DNA from: Nocardia uniformis NBRC 13702
GTDB lineage: Bacteria; Actinomycetota; Actinomycetes; Mycobacteriales; Mycobacteriaceae
Assembly (NCBI RefSeq): GCF_001613345.1
Contig: NZ_BDCE01000001.1
Span: 1-36,579 of the forward strand
DNA length: 36,579 nucleotides
Direction of reading: 5' to 3'
Shown here: in pieces, positions 1-7,755 of the stretch
Layout: each line of letters begins with the position of its first letter
Position numbering within the stretch: the first letter of the stretch is position 1
Position numbers and translations under genes: made by a program
The notes under the pieces: generated by a model
The model's input: only the letters and a program-made list of their open reading frames with translations
What the model was told of the DNA's origin: nothing
Database searches by the model: none

Positions 1-2
1 GC

Positions 3-174
3 GCTCGGCTCTAGTCATCGGCGGCATGCTCAGCCCTCGTCATTCCGGCGCGCTCGGCTCTAGTCATCGGCGGCATGCTCGGCCCTCGTCATCCCGGCGC
101 GCTCGGCCCTCGTCATCGCGGCACGCTCGGCCCCTCGTCATCTCGACATGCTCGGCCCCTCGTCATCCCGACAT
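3..174. repeat. Tandem array of 24-25 bp units (7 copies visible)
   Basis: Seven head-to-tail units start at 3, 28, 52, 77, 101, 125 and 150. Each begins GCTCGGC (GCTCAGC in the second), followed by a CTCGTCAT or CTAGTCAT core and a CGGC or CGAC end. Units 1 and 3 are identical 25-mers; the others differ by a few bases. The last unit runs into a palindromic intergenic repeat and has the same sequence as that element's left end, so the array looks like an expansion of it. The array reaches the window edge and may continue. No spacer structure supports a CRISPR. Confidence 0.9.
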
Positions 175-246
175 GCTTTTGGCCGGGATCCATCCACCTC
201 TGATCAGGTCGTGGATTCCGGCCAAAAGCGCGCCGGAATGACGGGG
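156..246. repeat. Palindromic intergenic repeat, family A, copy 1
   Basis: The left arm reads CCCCTCGTCATCCCGACATG then CTTTTGGCCGGGATCCA. The right arm reads TGGATTCCGGCCAAAAGC then GCGCCGGAATGACGGGGG. Together they form a long imperfect hairpin with a short loop containing TGATCA. Other copies or parts of it lie at 11654-11744, 24272-24307, 30949-30966 and 31218-31316. It is non-coding and lies beyond the 3' end of the Hsp70-like gene, so it may also act as a terminator. It resembles REP/MITE-like elements; no transposase is present. Confidence 0.85.
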
Positions 247-319
247 GCTTCGTGACGGGAGGCGGTGCCGCGCGGCATGTGGCTCGGCGGAGGGCTCGAT
301 GCCGGTGTGCCGAAACCGA

Positions 320-2053
320 TCAGGGTGCGGGCGCTGGGAACAGCGGCGGGATGGTGGGCACGATGATCGGCGGCAGGCCCGGGACGAGGGTGATGGTATT
401 CGCGCCGGGCGGGGGTGGCTCATCCGTTGTGGTGGTCGGGACATAGCGCGGGGGCGGTGTCGCGATCGACTCGTTGGTCGCCTCGGTGGTCGGCGGTGCG
501 GCGGTGGTGGTCGACGGGCGGGCCGAGGTGGTTTCGACGGTGCTGCTCGAATCGCGACTCTGGGAATCGTGTTCCAGGACCTGCGGACGCCAGCCGAGGG
601 TTACCCCGATGGCGGCCACGACCACGAGCGCACCGACCGCCACACCCGCGACGCTGATTTCGCGGCGACGCCGGAACTTCTCGCCCACCTCGGAGCCGGA
701 CAGCCAGGACTGCGCCGACTGTTTGCGCGGCGACCGCTGCGGTTGCGGAGGTGGTTCACTGTGGACCGGCGGCACGGGTGGTGCGGACCGGCGGTGCTGT
801 ACCGGCCGAGCCAGCATGGTCGCGCCGCGCACCACCACGGTGTCCGGGCCCTCGGCGACCACTACCGGCACTCCGAGCCAGCGGCGCAATACCCGTGCCA
901 CCAAAGGGATCTGCGCGCAGCCACCGATAACGGCGACCGCCTGAACGGGCTGCTCGGAACGCAGGATCACATCGCGGGTCATCCGGGCGGAGGACTCCAC
1001 GGCCAGCATGATCAGCGCTTCGAAATTCTCCTGCGACAGCAGCACCAAACCCTCGGGCGAGGGCAATGCGACCGCGGTACTGGTCGACAACTGCTCCTTG
1101 GCATGGCGGCACAGCTCATCCATGGCGGCCAGTCCGGCCGGATCCGGCGGATGCGCGATCCGGCCCGAGGCGATCTGCTGTTCACGAATCAGGGAATCGA
1201 GGTAATCGCCGCTGATATCGCTGATGCGTTCGGTGTGCTGGATCTGGCGACTGGCGGTGTCGACCACCGTGATGGATAAGCCGGACGCACCGAGGTCATA
1301 GAGCGCGACGGTGCCGAAACCCTGGATATCACCGGAGTACTCCAGGAACTCCAGCGCCGCCACCACATCCGGGATGAGCTCGTAATTGGTGACCTGGCGG
1401 CGAGCCAGTTCGGCGCGAATCGCGCGGGCATGCTGTTCGTCGCGGTAGGCAATGGCAGTGGCGGTGGTGTGCGGATCAGCGGCGAGGACCGCGCTGATCG
1501 CATCCGCGACGAGTTCCTCGACCCGATGGTCGCCGACCGGAATGGCCTGGACCTCGAAGGCGTCGGATGCACCGGCGTGAAAACCGCTCGGGCCGCTGCC
1601 CTGCGGGAACCCGCCGGGTCCCTGCGGGAATCCGTCGGGCCCACCGCGAGCAGTCGTGTCACGCGAAAACACTTCGGTCGCACCGGGTGCGAAGGCGTCG
1701 GCCCCTGCGGGCGGGAACGCACCGGGTACCGCGTGCGGGAGCACCACGGTCGCGTCCTGCGAGAACGCGTCGGGCGAACCGTTCGGGTACGCGCCGCTCC
1801 CGCTGTACGCAAACCCTTGGGACGCACCATGCCCGAAGGCTTCGACCGCACTGTGTGGGAAGACCTGGGTCGCGCCGTACTGGAACGAGTCGCCGCCATC
1901 ATGCGGGAAGGTTTGGGGTGCACCGGATCCGACGGGGCCGGATGAGTTGTATGCGAAGGTTTCGGTCGGACCGTGTTCGGCGGAATTCCCGGCGAGTGGA
2001 CGTGCGACGCGAATCGCGCCCGCCCCCACCGAAACTCCCAGTACCGAACTCAT
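320..2053 (-). CDS. Membrane-anchored Hsp70/actin-fold protein with Pro/Thr-rich exterior tail
   Basis: 577 residues from the chosen start, which begins MSSVLGVSVG; an in-frame ATG eight codons upstream (2077) is possible. The order seen is: a short beta-strand start typical of the actin/Hsp70 ATPase fold; about 140 residues of degenerate Ala/Gly/Phe/Pro repeats (motifs such as GATQVFPH and GATEVFSR); an ATPase-like core with a second phosphate-loop motif (YDLGASGLSITVVD, near residue 255) and an adenosine-site motif (AVIGGCAQIPLVARVL); a basic stretch; one transmembrane segment around 462-485; and an outside tail of about 90 residues rich in Thr and Pro ending PPLFPAPAP. There is no substrate-binding domain of true DnaK. 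Such proteins are known in mycobacteria and Nocardia, usually as hypothetical Hsp70 family members. ATP binding and envelope location are inferred. The repeat block splits the predicted ATPase fold, which is unusual. Confidence 0.82.
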   Translation of the reverse strand: MSSVLGVSVGAGAIRVARPLAGNSAEHGPTETFAYNSSGPVGSGAPQTFPHDGGDSFQYGATQVFPHSAVEAFGHGASQGFAYSGSGAYPNGSPDAFSQDATVVLPHAVPGAFPPAGADAFAPGATEVFSRDTTARGGPDGFPQGPGGFPQGSGPSGFHAGASDAFEVQAIPVGDHRVEELVADAISAVLAADPHTTATAIAYRDEQHARAIRAELARRQVTNYELIPDVVAALEFLEYSGDIQGFGTVALYDLGASGLSITVVDTASRQIQHTERISDISGDYLDSLIREQQIASGRIAHPPDPAGLAAMDELCRHAKEQLSTSTAVALPSPEGLVLLSQENFEALIMLAVESSARMTRDVILRSEQPVQAVAVIGGCAQIPLVARVLRRWLGVPVVVAEGPDTVVVRGATMLARPVQHRRSAPPVPPVHSEPPPQPQRSPRKQSAQSWLSGSEVGEKFRRRREISVAGVAVGALVVVAAIGVTLGWRPQVLEHDSQSRDSSSTVETTSARPSTTTAAPPTTEATNESIATPPPRYVPTTTTDEPPPPGANTITLVPGLPPIIVPTIPPLFPAPAP

Positions 2054-2423
2054 CTGCAGCCCATCTCGTTTCCACATTCCCGATGTGCGGGCGAGGTACC
2101 GCCGCCTGCGGATGGCCGGCGTCGCTTCGCACTTGCGGTGTGGTCACTGTACCTGTCGGTGCCACCCTACGGGTTGCCGAGTCTCTCGTACACCCGCCCG
2201 GACACACCGGATTCGGCGCAATCGCGACAGCCGCCGGGGTGACCATCGGCAGCCTGTCGGGCACCGTCGCGCCAGGCCGTATCCCGCTGTCCGAGCGCGC
2301 TATCCGAGCGGGGTCGGGCCAGCTATCGCGGGCAGCCCCTTACTTCCGCCCCCGATCCACGCGGCGCACCCCCCGGCCGCACGCTAAACCCGCAGGCCAC
2401 CGGCTATCACTAGCATCGGCGAC
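2054..2423. other. Intergenic region between divergent genes, with candidate promoters
   Basis: About 370 bases separate the start of the Hsp70-like gene (-) and the DUF218 gene (+). On the minus strand a TACAGT hexamer (2146-2151) fits the actinobacterial TANNNT -10 box and would give a leader of about 85 bases. On the plus strand TAGCAT (2411-2416) lies seven bases before the GTG start of the DUF218 gene. I see no convincing ORF, terminator or repeat in between. Confidence 0.5.
2411..2416 (+). promoter_or_regulatory. -10 box TAGCAT, leaderless start of DUF218 gene
   Basis: TAGCAT matches TANNNT and ends seven bases before the GTG at 2424, so the transcript would begin at or next to the start codon. 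No Shine-Dalgarno sequence is present, which agrees with leaderless translation. Confidence 0.6.
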
Positions 2424-2960
2424 GTGCGCATCCCCCGTCGTGCCCGACTAGCCACCATGCTGCTGTGCGCCACAGCGGTGTTCATCGGCGCGCTGTGGCC
2501 GGTCTATGTCCGCCCGCAGACAGATACCCCCGTCCGCGTGGACGCCATTCTGGTACTCGGCGGCGCGCACGACGGCCGCGAGGAACTCGGCCTGGGACTC
2601 GCTCGCGCAGGGTTTGCGCGAAGAGTGCTGATCTCCGATCCGTACGAGCACAGCGAACTCGTGAACCGGATCTGCCACGGCGGCTACAGCTTCGAAGTGG
2701 AGTGCTTCGACCCTGACCCGCGCACCACCCTCGGCGAGGCCCGCTATCTGGCCGAACGCGCCCGAGCCGAAGGCTGGCGCAGCGTCATCGTCGTATCCTT
2801 CACGCCGCATATCTCACGCGCCCGCTACATTTTCGAAAAGTGCTGGGACGGTGAAGTATTCATGCTCGACGCGCGACCGCGTATCGGCCCGATGCGGTGG
2901 GTCTACCAGTACGCCTACCAGACCGTCGGATACGCGAAGGCCTTCTTCGAGGACTGCTGA
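2424..2960 (+). CDS. DUF218 (YdcF/SanA/ElyC-like) membrane-anchored protein
   Basis: 178 residues starting at GTG. Residues 8-27 form an N-terminal hydrophobic anchor (MLLCATAVFIGALWPVYV), followed by an outside DUF218 domain with the family's typical motifs: VDAILVLGGA near residue 41, ELGLGLARAGFARRVLISD, RTTLGEARYLAERARAEGW and SVIVVSFTPHISRARYIF. Family members such as SanA and ElyC act in envelope or peptidoglycan precursor homeostasis, but the reaction is not firmly known, so function here is only inferred. The gene stands alone, between the divergent Hsp70-like gene and the convergent dcd. GTG is chosen because a leaderless -10 box lies directly upstream and no ribosome binding site supports a later start. 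Confidence 0.85.
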   Translation: MRIPRRARLATMLLCATAVFIGALWPVYVRPQTDTPVRVDAILVLGGAHDGREELGLGLARAGFARRVLISDPYEHSELVNRICHGGYSFEVECFDPDPRTTLGEARYLAERARAEGWRSVIVVSFTPHISRARYIFEKCWDGEVFMLDARPRIGPMRWVYQYAYQTVGYAKAFFEDC

Positions 2961-3001
2961 CGCCGCCCGCCAGGGGGCATCGGTCGCTGCGGGCCGGTAG
3001 G

Positions 3002-3580
3002 TCAGCTGCCGTTCGTGCTCTGGAAGTTCAGGTAGGCGCGCGACGGTGTGGGCCCGCGCTGACCCTGGTACTTGGAACCGGCGGCCGCGCTGCCGTAGGG
3101 GTTCTCTGCCGGGCTGCTGAGCCGGAAGAGGCAGAGCTGACCGATCTTCATACCGGGCCACAGCGTGATCGGGAGGTTCGCCACATTCGACAGTTCGAGG
3201 GTGATATGGCCGTTGAAACCCGGGTCGATGAATCCCGCGGTGGAGTGAGTGAGCAGGCCGAGGCGGCCGAGGCTGGACTTGCCTTCCAGGCGACCGGCCA
3301 GATCATCGGGCAGGCTGCACACCTCGAGGGTGGAGCCGAGCACGAATTCACCCGGATGCAGGACGAACGGTTCACCCGCGACCGGTTCGACCAGCGTGGT
3401 CAGCTCGTCCTGACGCTGCGCCGGATCGATATGGGTGTAGCGAGTGTTGTTGAAGACCCGGAAGAAACCATCGAGCCGCACGTCGATACTCGACGGCTGG
3501 ACGAGGTTCTCGTCGAACGGGTCGACCCCGAGACGCCCAGCGGCGATCTCCTTGCGGATGTCGCGATCGGAAAGCAGCAC
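3002..3580 (-). CDS. dcd: dCTP deaminase (probably bifunctional dCTP deaminase/dUTPase)
   Basis: 192 residues, close to the usual 189-193. It deaminates dCTP to supply dUMP for thymidylate synthesis; the M. tuberculosis homologue also hydrolyses dUTP. The protein begins V(M)[20 protein letters not shown], the standard start of the family, so the GTG at 3580 is chosen rather than an ATG 14 codons upstream. The core [19 protein letters not shown] holds the trimer active-site Ser/Arg and nucleotide loop, followed by [15 protein letters not shown] with the catalytic Glu, and a C-terminal lid ([16 protein letters not shown]). The TACGCT box at 3588-3593, seven bases before the GTG, supports a leaderless transcript. 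It lies 45 bases downstream of ctaD on the same strand but appears to have its own promoter. Dual function is inferred from phylogeny. Confidence 0.96.
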   Translation of the reverse strand: MLLSDRDIRKEIAAGRLGVDPFDENLVQPSSIDVRLDGFFRVFNNTRYTHIDPAQRQDELTTLVEPVAGEPFVLHPGEFVLGSTLEVCSLPDDLAGRLEGKSSLGRLGLLTHSTAGFIDPGFNGHITLELSNVANLPITLWPGMKIGQLCLFRLSSPAENPYGSAAAGSKYQGQRGPTPSRAYLNFQSTNGS

Positions 3581-3587
3581 GCGCAAG

Positions 3588-3593
3588 AGCGTA
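3588..3593 (-). promoter_or_regulatory. -10 box TACGCT for leaderless dcd
   Basis: On the minus strand TACGCT is followed by seven bases and then the GTG that begins the conserved LLSDRDI start. It lies in the 45-base gap between ctaD and dcd. There is no Shine-Dalgarno sequence. Confidence 0.6.
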
Positions 3594-3625
3594 GTTGCCG
3601 CCGGTCCCGCGATTGCGCCCACCCG

Positions 3626-5416
3626 TCAGTGCTCGGTGGGTCCGCTCTTCCCAGGCTCCTCGCGCGGCGTCTCGGCCGCGTGCTTCGGCGCCTTCGCGAT
3701 GTCGACGACATGTGGATCTCGCCTACCGAAACCCACATGGGCTTCGCTGCGCATGCGCTCGGCCATGTGCGGGTAATGCAGTTCGAACGCCGGACGCTCC
3801 GAGCGGACGCGCGGTAGTTCGTAGAAGTTGTGCCGCGGCGGCGGGCACGAGGTAGCCCATTCCAGGGAATTGCCGTACCCCCACGGATCGTCCACGGTCA
3901 CCACTTCGCCGTAGCGGTAGGACTTGAAGATATTCCACACGAACGTCACCATCGACGCGCCCAGCACGAACGACCCGATGGTCGAGATGGTGTTCAGCGC
4001 GGTGAATCCGTCCGCCGGCAGATAGTCGGCGAAGCGACGCGGCATGCCCTCATTGCCCAACCAGTGCTGCACCAGGAAGGTGAGGTGGAATCCGATGAAG
4101 GTGCTCCAGAAGTGCAGTTTGCCGAGCCGCTCGTCGAGCAGCCGTCCCGTCATCTTGGGGAACCAGAAGTAGATACCCGCGAAGGTGGCGAACACGATGG
4201 TGCCGAACAGCACGTAGTGGAAGTGCGCGACCACGAAATACGAGTCGGTGACGTGGAAGTCCAGCGGCGGGCTGGCCAGAATGACGCCCGACAGTCCGCC
4301 GAACAGGAAGGTCACCAGGAACCCGACCGACCACAGCATCGGCGTTTCGAAGGTGAGCTGACCGCGCCACATGGTGCCGATCCAGTTGAAGAACTTCACG
4401 CCGGTCGGCACGGCGATCAGGAAGGTCATGGCCGAGAAGAACGGCAGGAGTACCGCACCCGTCGCGTACATGTGATGCGCCCACACCGCCACCGAGAGCG
4501 CCCCGATGGCGAGCGTCGCGTAGACCAGGGTGGTGTAGCCGAACAGCGGTTTCCGACTGAAGACTGGGAAGATCTCGGTCACGATGCCGAAGAACGGCAG
4601 CGCGACGATATACACCTCGGGATGTCCGAAGAACCAGAACAGGTGCTGCCAGAGCAGCGCGCCGCCATTCGCCGGATCGTAGATGTTCCCGCCCAGGTGC
4701 CGATCGACCGCCAGGGCCATCAGCGCGGCGGTGAGGATCGGAAACGCAAGCAGGATAAGGACGCTCGTCACCAGGATGTTCCAGGTGAAGATCGGCATCC
4801 GCCACATCGTCATCCCGGGGCACCGCAGGCACACCACGGTGGTGATCATATTGACGCCGCCCAGGATGGTGCCCAGACCCGATATCGCCAACCCCATAAT
4901 CCACAGGTCGGCGCCCACACCCGGCGAATGCACGGCCGCGGAGAGCGGCGTATAGGCGGTCCACCCGAAGTCGGCCGCACCGCCCGGGGTGACGAATCCG
5001 GCGGTGGCCATGGTGGCCCCGAACAGATACAACCAGTAGCTGAGCGCGTTCAACCGCGGGAACGCCACATCGGGCGCACCGATCTGCAAGGGCAGCACCG
5101 CATTGGCAAACCCGAAGAGAATGGGCGTCGCATAGAACAGCAGCATGATGGTGCCGTGCATGGTGAACAGCTGGTTGTACTGCTCCGGCGACAGGAATTG
5201 CAGTCCCGGCCGCGCCAGTTCACCGCGGATCAGCAAGGCCATGAGCCCGCCGATCAGGAAGAACGTCGTGGCGGTGACCAGATACATGATCCCGAGCACC
5301 TTGGGATCGGTGGTCGTGATCATCTTCCAGAGGTAGGAGCCCTTCGGCCCCATTCGGCGCGGATAAGGGCGCACAGCCTTCGGCTGCGTCACGTCACGCG
5401 CGGGCACTGCGGTCAT
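3626..5416 (-). CDS. ctaD: Cytochrome c oxidase subunit I (aa3 type)
   Basis: 596 residues. Catalytic subunit of the terminal aa3 oxidase in the bc1-aa3 supercomplex; it reduces O2 to water and pumps protons in the plasma membrane. About twelve transmembrane helices are visible. The heme a ligand lies in [16 protein letters not shown]. CuB and the cross-linked Tyr lie in [13 protein letters not shown], with the D-channel Glu in the same motif, and the CuB His pair lies in WAHHMYATG. The heme a3 and heme a His lie in [10 protein letters not shown]. The ATG at 5416 is chosen because AGGAGG stands just upstream (taggagggcgt); an ORF extension ten codons further upstream lacks this. The C-terminal tail ([15 protein letters not shown]...) is hydrophilic. 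Subunits II and III are not in the window, as is usual for actinobacteria, where ctaD stands apart from ctaC-ctaE. Confidence 0.98.
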   Translation of the reverse strand: MTAVPARDVTQPKAVRPYPRRMGPKGSYLWKMITTTDPKVLGIMYLVTATTFFLIGGLMALLIRGELARPGLQFLSPEQYNQLFTMHGTIMLLFYATPILFGFANAVLPLQIGAPDVAFPRLNALSYWLYLFGATMATAGFVTPGGAADFGWTAYTPLSAAVHSPGVGADLWIMGLAISGLGTILGGVNMITTVVCLRCPGMTMWRMPIFTWNILVTSVLILLAFPILTAALMALAVDRHLGGNIYDPANGGALLWQHLFWFFGHPEVYIVALPFFGIVTEIFPVFSRKPLFGYTTLVYATLAIGALSVAVWAHHMYATGAVLLPFFSAMTFLIAVPTGVKFFNWIGTMWRGQLTFETPMLWSVGFLVTFLFGGLSGVILASPPLDFHVTDSYFVVAHFHYVLFGTIVFATFAGIYFWFPKMTGRLLDERLGKLHFWSTFIGFHLTFLVQHWLGNEGMPRRFADYLPADGFTALNTISTIGSFVLGASMVTFVWNIFKSYRYGEVVTVDDPWGYGNSLEWATSCPPPRHNFYELPRVRSERPAFELHYPHMAERMRSEAHVGFGRRDPHVVDIAKAPKHAAETPREEPGKSGPTEH

Positions 5417-5508
5417 ACGCCCTCCTAGAGGAAGCGCCACACACACGCCAGCAAACGTTCAGCGCATCCCAAAGTTCCTGTGGTGGACGGGTTTTCGACC
5501 CAGCGCAC

Positions 5509-5529
5509 AGTCTACGACCGCCTGTAGAC
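5509..5529 (-). promoter_or_regulatory. Candidate ctaD promoter with overlapping inverted repeat
   Basis: On the minus strand TAGACT (5509-5514) fits TANNNT and would start an mRNA about 85 bases before ctaD. It lies inside a perfect inverted repeat, GTCTAC (5510-5515) and GTAGAC (5524-5529) with an eight-base spacer, which could be an operator. Confidence 0.4.
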
Positions 5530-5620
5530 GATCACCCCCGGTTCAGCGAAACCATCTTGATCATTTCGCCCGCCGCCACCCCCGCGCCCCGGTCGGTCCC
5601 CAACCGAACACACTGCGAAC

Positions 5621-5651
5621 TTGCATCCGTCAGTACTGGTTCTGATAGAGT
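5621..5651 (+). promoter_or_regulatory. Candidate promoter of tRNA-Gly
   Basis: TTGCAT at 5621-5626 is a good -35 match. At 17 to 19 bases spacing come GATAGA and TAGAGT (5644-5651), possible -10 boxes. Transcription would begin near 5658, some 30 bases before the mature tRNA. Confidence 0.5.
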
Positions 5652-5686
5652 CGCGAACGCATATACATACCCCGTATGTACAGCAT

Positions 5687-5757
5687 GCCGATGTAGTTCA
5701 ATGGTAGAACTCCTGCTTCCCAAGCAGGTAGCGCGGGTTCGATTCCCGTCATCGGCT
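5687..5757 (+). tRNA. tRNA-Gly (anticodon CCC)
   Basis: A full cloverleaf can be drawn. The acceptor stem is GCCGATG (5687-5693) with CATCGGC (5750-5756), and the discriminator is T5757. The D arm is GTTC/GAAC. The anticodon stem is CCTGC/GCAGG with loop TTCCCAA, so the anticodon is CCC at 5719-5721. The T arm is GCGGG/CCCGT with loop TTCGATT. CCA is not encoded. It reads GGG codons. A perfect seven-base-pair hairpin (TACATAC, loop CCC, GTATGTA, 5664-5680) lies in the precursor six bases before the 5' end. Confidence 0.97.
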
Positions 5758-6013
5758 CTTCAGAATCCTCGCCCGTTCGCTCGGCACATCCCACGGCAGG
5801 GCGCATTCCCCGCGGTCTTCGGCGCCTTCGCGCCGGCACTCATCCCGTCGGCCTGGCGGGCAGTAACGCCCGGGCATCGGCCACCGATCCATCGGTCATT
5901 AGCTGGTTACTTATTTTCCACTAACGAAATCGACTACTCGGTCTGCTATTTGGGGTCTTCGCGACCCCTGGTTCTTGCTGCCATTCGACTTGCGCACTGC
6001 GCTCGAGGGAATA

Positions 6014-6477
6014 ATGAATACTTCACGGAATCCGCATATTTCCAGAAATGCCGCGCTGATCGCCGCGGCGGCCTTCGGGATAATGGCTCTCGCGCTCCAA
6101 GCCTGCGATGTAACTCCCCCGGAACGGCACGGTCTCGCCACGACCACGGCTACGGCGACTACGACGACCTCCGGCCCCACCGTCACCACCCTCACCCCAT
6201 CCGCTACCGCACCCGCCACGGCCCCGGCCCCGGTGCCCGCGCCACCCCGCGAACCCGTTGCGACCTCGATAGCGCCCCTGGCAGCCCAGGCACCGCCGGA
6301 CATTCCCACCGAGCGCCCCGCACCGCGGCTGGAGCCCGAACCGACTCCCGCCCAGAGTTCCGCCTACTACTCGAACTGCGCCGCCGCCCGAGCGGCCGGG
6401 GCCGCATCCTGCACCGCGGCGAACCCGGCTACCGTTCCGGCCTCGACCGCGACAATGACGGAATCGCCTGCGAATAG
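6014..6477 (+). pseudogene. Excalibur-domain lipoprotein, C-terminal domain frameshifted
   Basis: The ATG at 6014 follows GAGGG. Residues 1-30 are a signal peptide with a lipobox-like LQAC, then a long Thr/Ala/Pro-rich linker, then the start of an Excalibur Ca-binding domain, YYSNCAAARAAGAA. After 6403 that frame loses the domain and runs to a stop at 6487. The next frame, from the ATC at 6406, reads ILHRGEPGYRSGLDRDNDGIACE-like sequence (motifs GEPGY, LDRDNDGIACE) and stops at 6475-6477. A net loss of one base (mod 3) near 6401-6406 therefore separates the two halves of one domain. This may be a real mutation or a sequencing error. The product would have been a surface lipoprotein; the role of Excalibur proteins is poorly known. 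If translated as it stands, the gene gives a 157-residue lipoprotein ending in an unrelated tail. Confidence 0.75.
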
Positions 6478-6544
6478 CGACGATTGATGCTGCCGCCCGC
6501 CCGCTGGCGGCAGCATCGCGACAATTGGTGTCAGCGCCATCCGA

Positions 6545-6550
6545 TACGTT
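6545..6550 (+). promoter_or_regulatory. -10 box TACGTT, leaderless DUF1905 gene
   Basis: TACGTT (TANNNT) ends six bases before the ATG at 6557. No Shine-Dalgarno sequence is visible. Confidence 0.5.
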
Positions 6551-6556
6551 CTCGAA

Positions 6557-6856
6557 ATGCCGACTTCGGAATACACCTTCTCCGCCGAACTCTGGGAGCA
6601 CCACGGCTCCACATCCTGGTATTTCATCAGCGTGCCGGAGGAGATCGCCGATGAGATCGAGGAGCTGCACGGCCGAAACGCGGGCGGTTTCGGCTCGGTG
6701 CGCGTCGACGTCGTCATCGGCGGAAGCCGCTGGGCGACTTCACTGTTCCCCGACAAGAAGCGCGGCACCTACCTGCTGCCGGTGAAGAAGGCGGTTCGCA
6801 CGGCGGAGGGATTGACGGCCGGCGATACGGTGCGCCTCGACCTGGCCGTCCGCTGA
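6557..6856 (+). CDS. DUF1905 domain protein
   Basis: 99 residues that make up one DUF1905 domain. Typical features are FSAELWEHHGSTSWYFISVP at the start, GGFGSVRVDVVIGGSRWATS in the middle and SLFPDKKRGTYLLPVKKAVR near the end, closing with GDTVRLDLAVR. The family is a small beta-barrel-like domain, sometimes fused to YdeI-type domains; its biochemical role is unknown. It is cytoplasmic, with no signal or membrane segment. It ends 12 bases before the convergent small lipoprotein gene. Confidence 0.88.
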   Translation: MPTSEYTFSAELWEHHGSTSWYFISVPEEIADEIEELHGRNAGGFGSVRVDVVIGGSRWATSLFPDKKRGTYLLPVKKAVRTAEGLTAGDTVRLDLAVR

Positions 6857-6868
6857 GCCGTCAGCGCA

Positions 6869-7198
6869 TTACTTGATGCATTCGGAGATGACGCGGTTGG
6901 TCGCCGTCATGGCCTTGTCCGAATCTTCCTTGGTCAAGCCGCGCCCTTCGGGGTCGGCTTCCCCCGGGGTGACGGTCACGTCCTTGTTGACCATCAGGCG
7001 CAGGCCGTCCTGCGACATGCCCTCCTCCATATAGATCTTCGCCGCGCAGTCGGCCAGGGCCTCGTCTCCGAGGCCTTCCTGCAACGCCTTCGCCAGTTCC
7101 GCCTGGGTGATGTCGGGGGCCTTGGTGTCGTCACCACCGCCACATGCGGTCAACAGCGGCAGCGCGACCAGCGCGGCGGCGATCAGGGAAATCCTCAC
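6869..7198 (-). CDS. Small secreted lipoprotein, unknown function
   Basis: 109 residues from the GTG at 7198, which follows GAGG at suitable spacing; an in-frame GTG at 7216 would add six residues. The signal peptide (RISLIAAALVALPLLTAC) ends in a clear lipobox, LTAC, followed by GGGDD. The mature part has conserved-looking acidic helices: ITQAELAKALQEGLGDEAL, then ADCAAKIYMEEGMSQDGLR, and it ends NRVISECIK. Two further Cys residues may form a disulfide. Many Nocardia and mycobacteria encode such short lipoproteins; I do not recognise the family. It shares its strand with the toxin-antitoxin pair upstream but is separated by about 40 bases. Confidence 0.8.
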   Translation of the reverse strand: MRISLIAAALVALPLLTACGGGDDTKAPDITQAELAKALQEGLGDEALADCAAKIYMEEGMSQDGLRLMVNKDVTVTPGEADPEGRGLTKEDSDKAMTATNRVISECIK

Positions 7199-7240
7199 GG
7201 GTACCTCGAATCTCACGGGTGAAATGCCGGGGGAACCTTC

Positions 7241-7537
7241 TCACAGATCCATAGCCGCGCGCAGCGCCGTATCGATTCGCTCCGCGATCTCGGTGTCCAC
7301 CACGTCGATTCGCTCCGCCAACCAGTGGCGATAGATGCGCCCCAGATTCCCGGCATGGATCCAGCCGTGACCGGGAATGGTCACGGCGAGAATGTCCTGT
7401 GGGTCGGCCTCGAGAATCTCGGCGGCGATCAGCCACGGGCGCGGCGATTCATTGATGCCGTCACTGCTGATGAGGATGATGTTGCGTCGTCGGAAGGAGC
7501 CGTGCGGGTTGTAGACCCAGACTTCACCCTTGCGCAC
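7241..7537 (-). CDS. MazF/PemK-like toxin of a type II toxin-antitoxin pair
   Basis: 98 residues, a usual MazF size. The start MRKGEVWVYNP resembles the GEVW/GDIW opening of MazF/PemK proteins, followed by RRRNIILISSDGIN in the position of the RP-VVVVS strand, and later DILAVTIPGHGWIHAG. In known members these are endoribonucleases that stall growth. The GTG start (7537) lies inside the end of the upstream antitoxin gene with a 14-base overlap, a hallmark of such operons. The match is to the fold and context more than to a full catalytic signature, so a non-toxic relative is possible. Confidence 0.68.
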   Translation of the reverse strand: MRKGEVWVYNPHGSFRRRNIILISSDGINESPRPWLIAAEILEADPQDILAVTIPGHGWIHAGNLGRIYRHWLAERIDVVDTEIAERIDTALRAAMDL

Positions 7538-7748
7538 GCATAGCCTCCTCGGCGGCCTTCAATTCCGCTTCATCCGTCATTGCCAGTTCGACCGGATCCG
7601 GGGCCGGACCGCAGCCGGTACGCACCGCTTCACGTCGCGCCGCGCGGGAAATCCAGGCGGAGGGCGACATTCCGGCGCGAGCGGCGGCCTGCTCGGCATA
7701 GGACCAGGCTGCCGCATCCAGCGACAGGGTCACCTTACGAGTTGCCAT
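7524..7748 (-). CDS. Antitoxin-like ribbon-helix-helix protein
   Basis: 74 residues from the ATG at 7748. The N-terminus MATRKVTLSLDAAAWSYAEQ has the beta-strand plus helix pattern of ribbon-helix-helix DNA-binding antitoxins (alternating KVTLSL). A second helix follows (MSPSAWISRAARREAV), then an acidic C-terminal helix (DEAELKAAEEAMRAQG) of the kind that blocks a toxin. The start is set by the leaderless -10 box TACGAT at 7756-7761; a longer reading frame upstream crosses that promoter. Its stop overlaps the toxin start. Autoregulation by the complex is expected from the family but no operator was confirmed. Confidence 0.72.
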   Translation of the reverse strand: MATRKVTLSLDAAAWSYAEQAAARAGMSPSAWISRAARREAVRTGCGPAPDPVELAMTDEAELKAAEEAMRAQG

Positions 7749-7755
7749 ACCTTTT

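Noticed and set aside
3..174. CRISPR array
   Set aside because: Units are 24-25 bp and directly adjoining with no unique spacers; no cas genes are present.
3830..5428. A 532-codon plus-strand open frame
   Set aside because: It is antisense to ctaD, which has all heme and copper ligands. The translation is low-complexity Arg/Glu/His.
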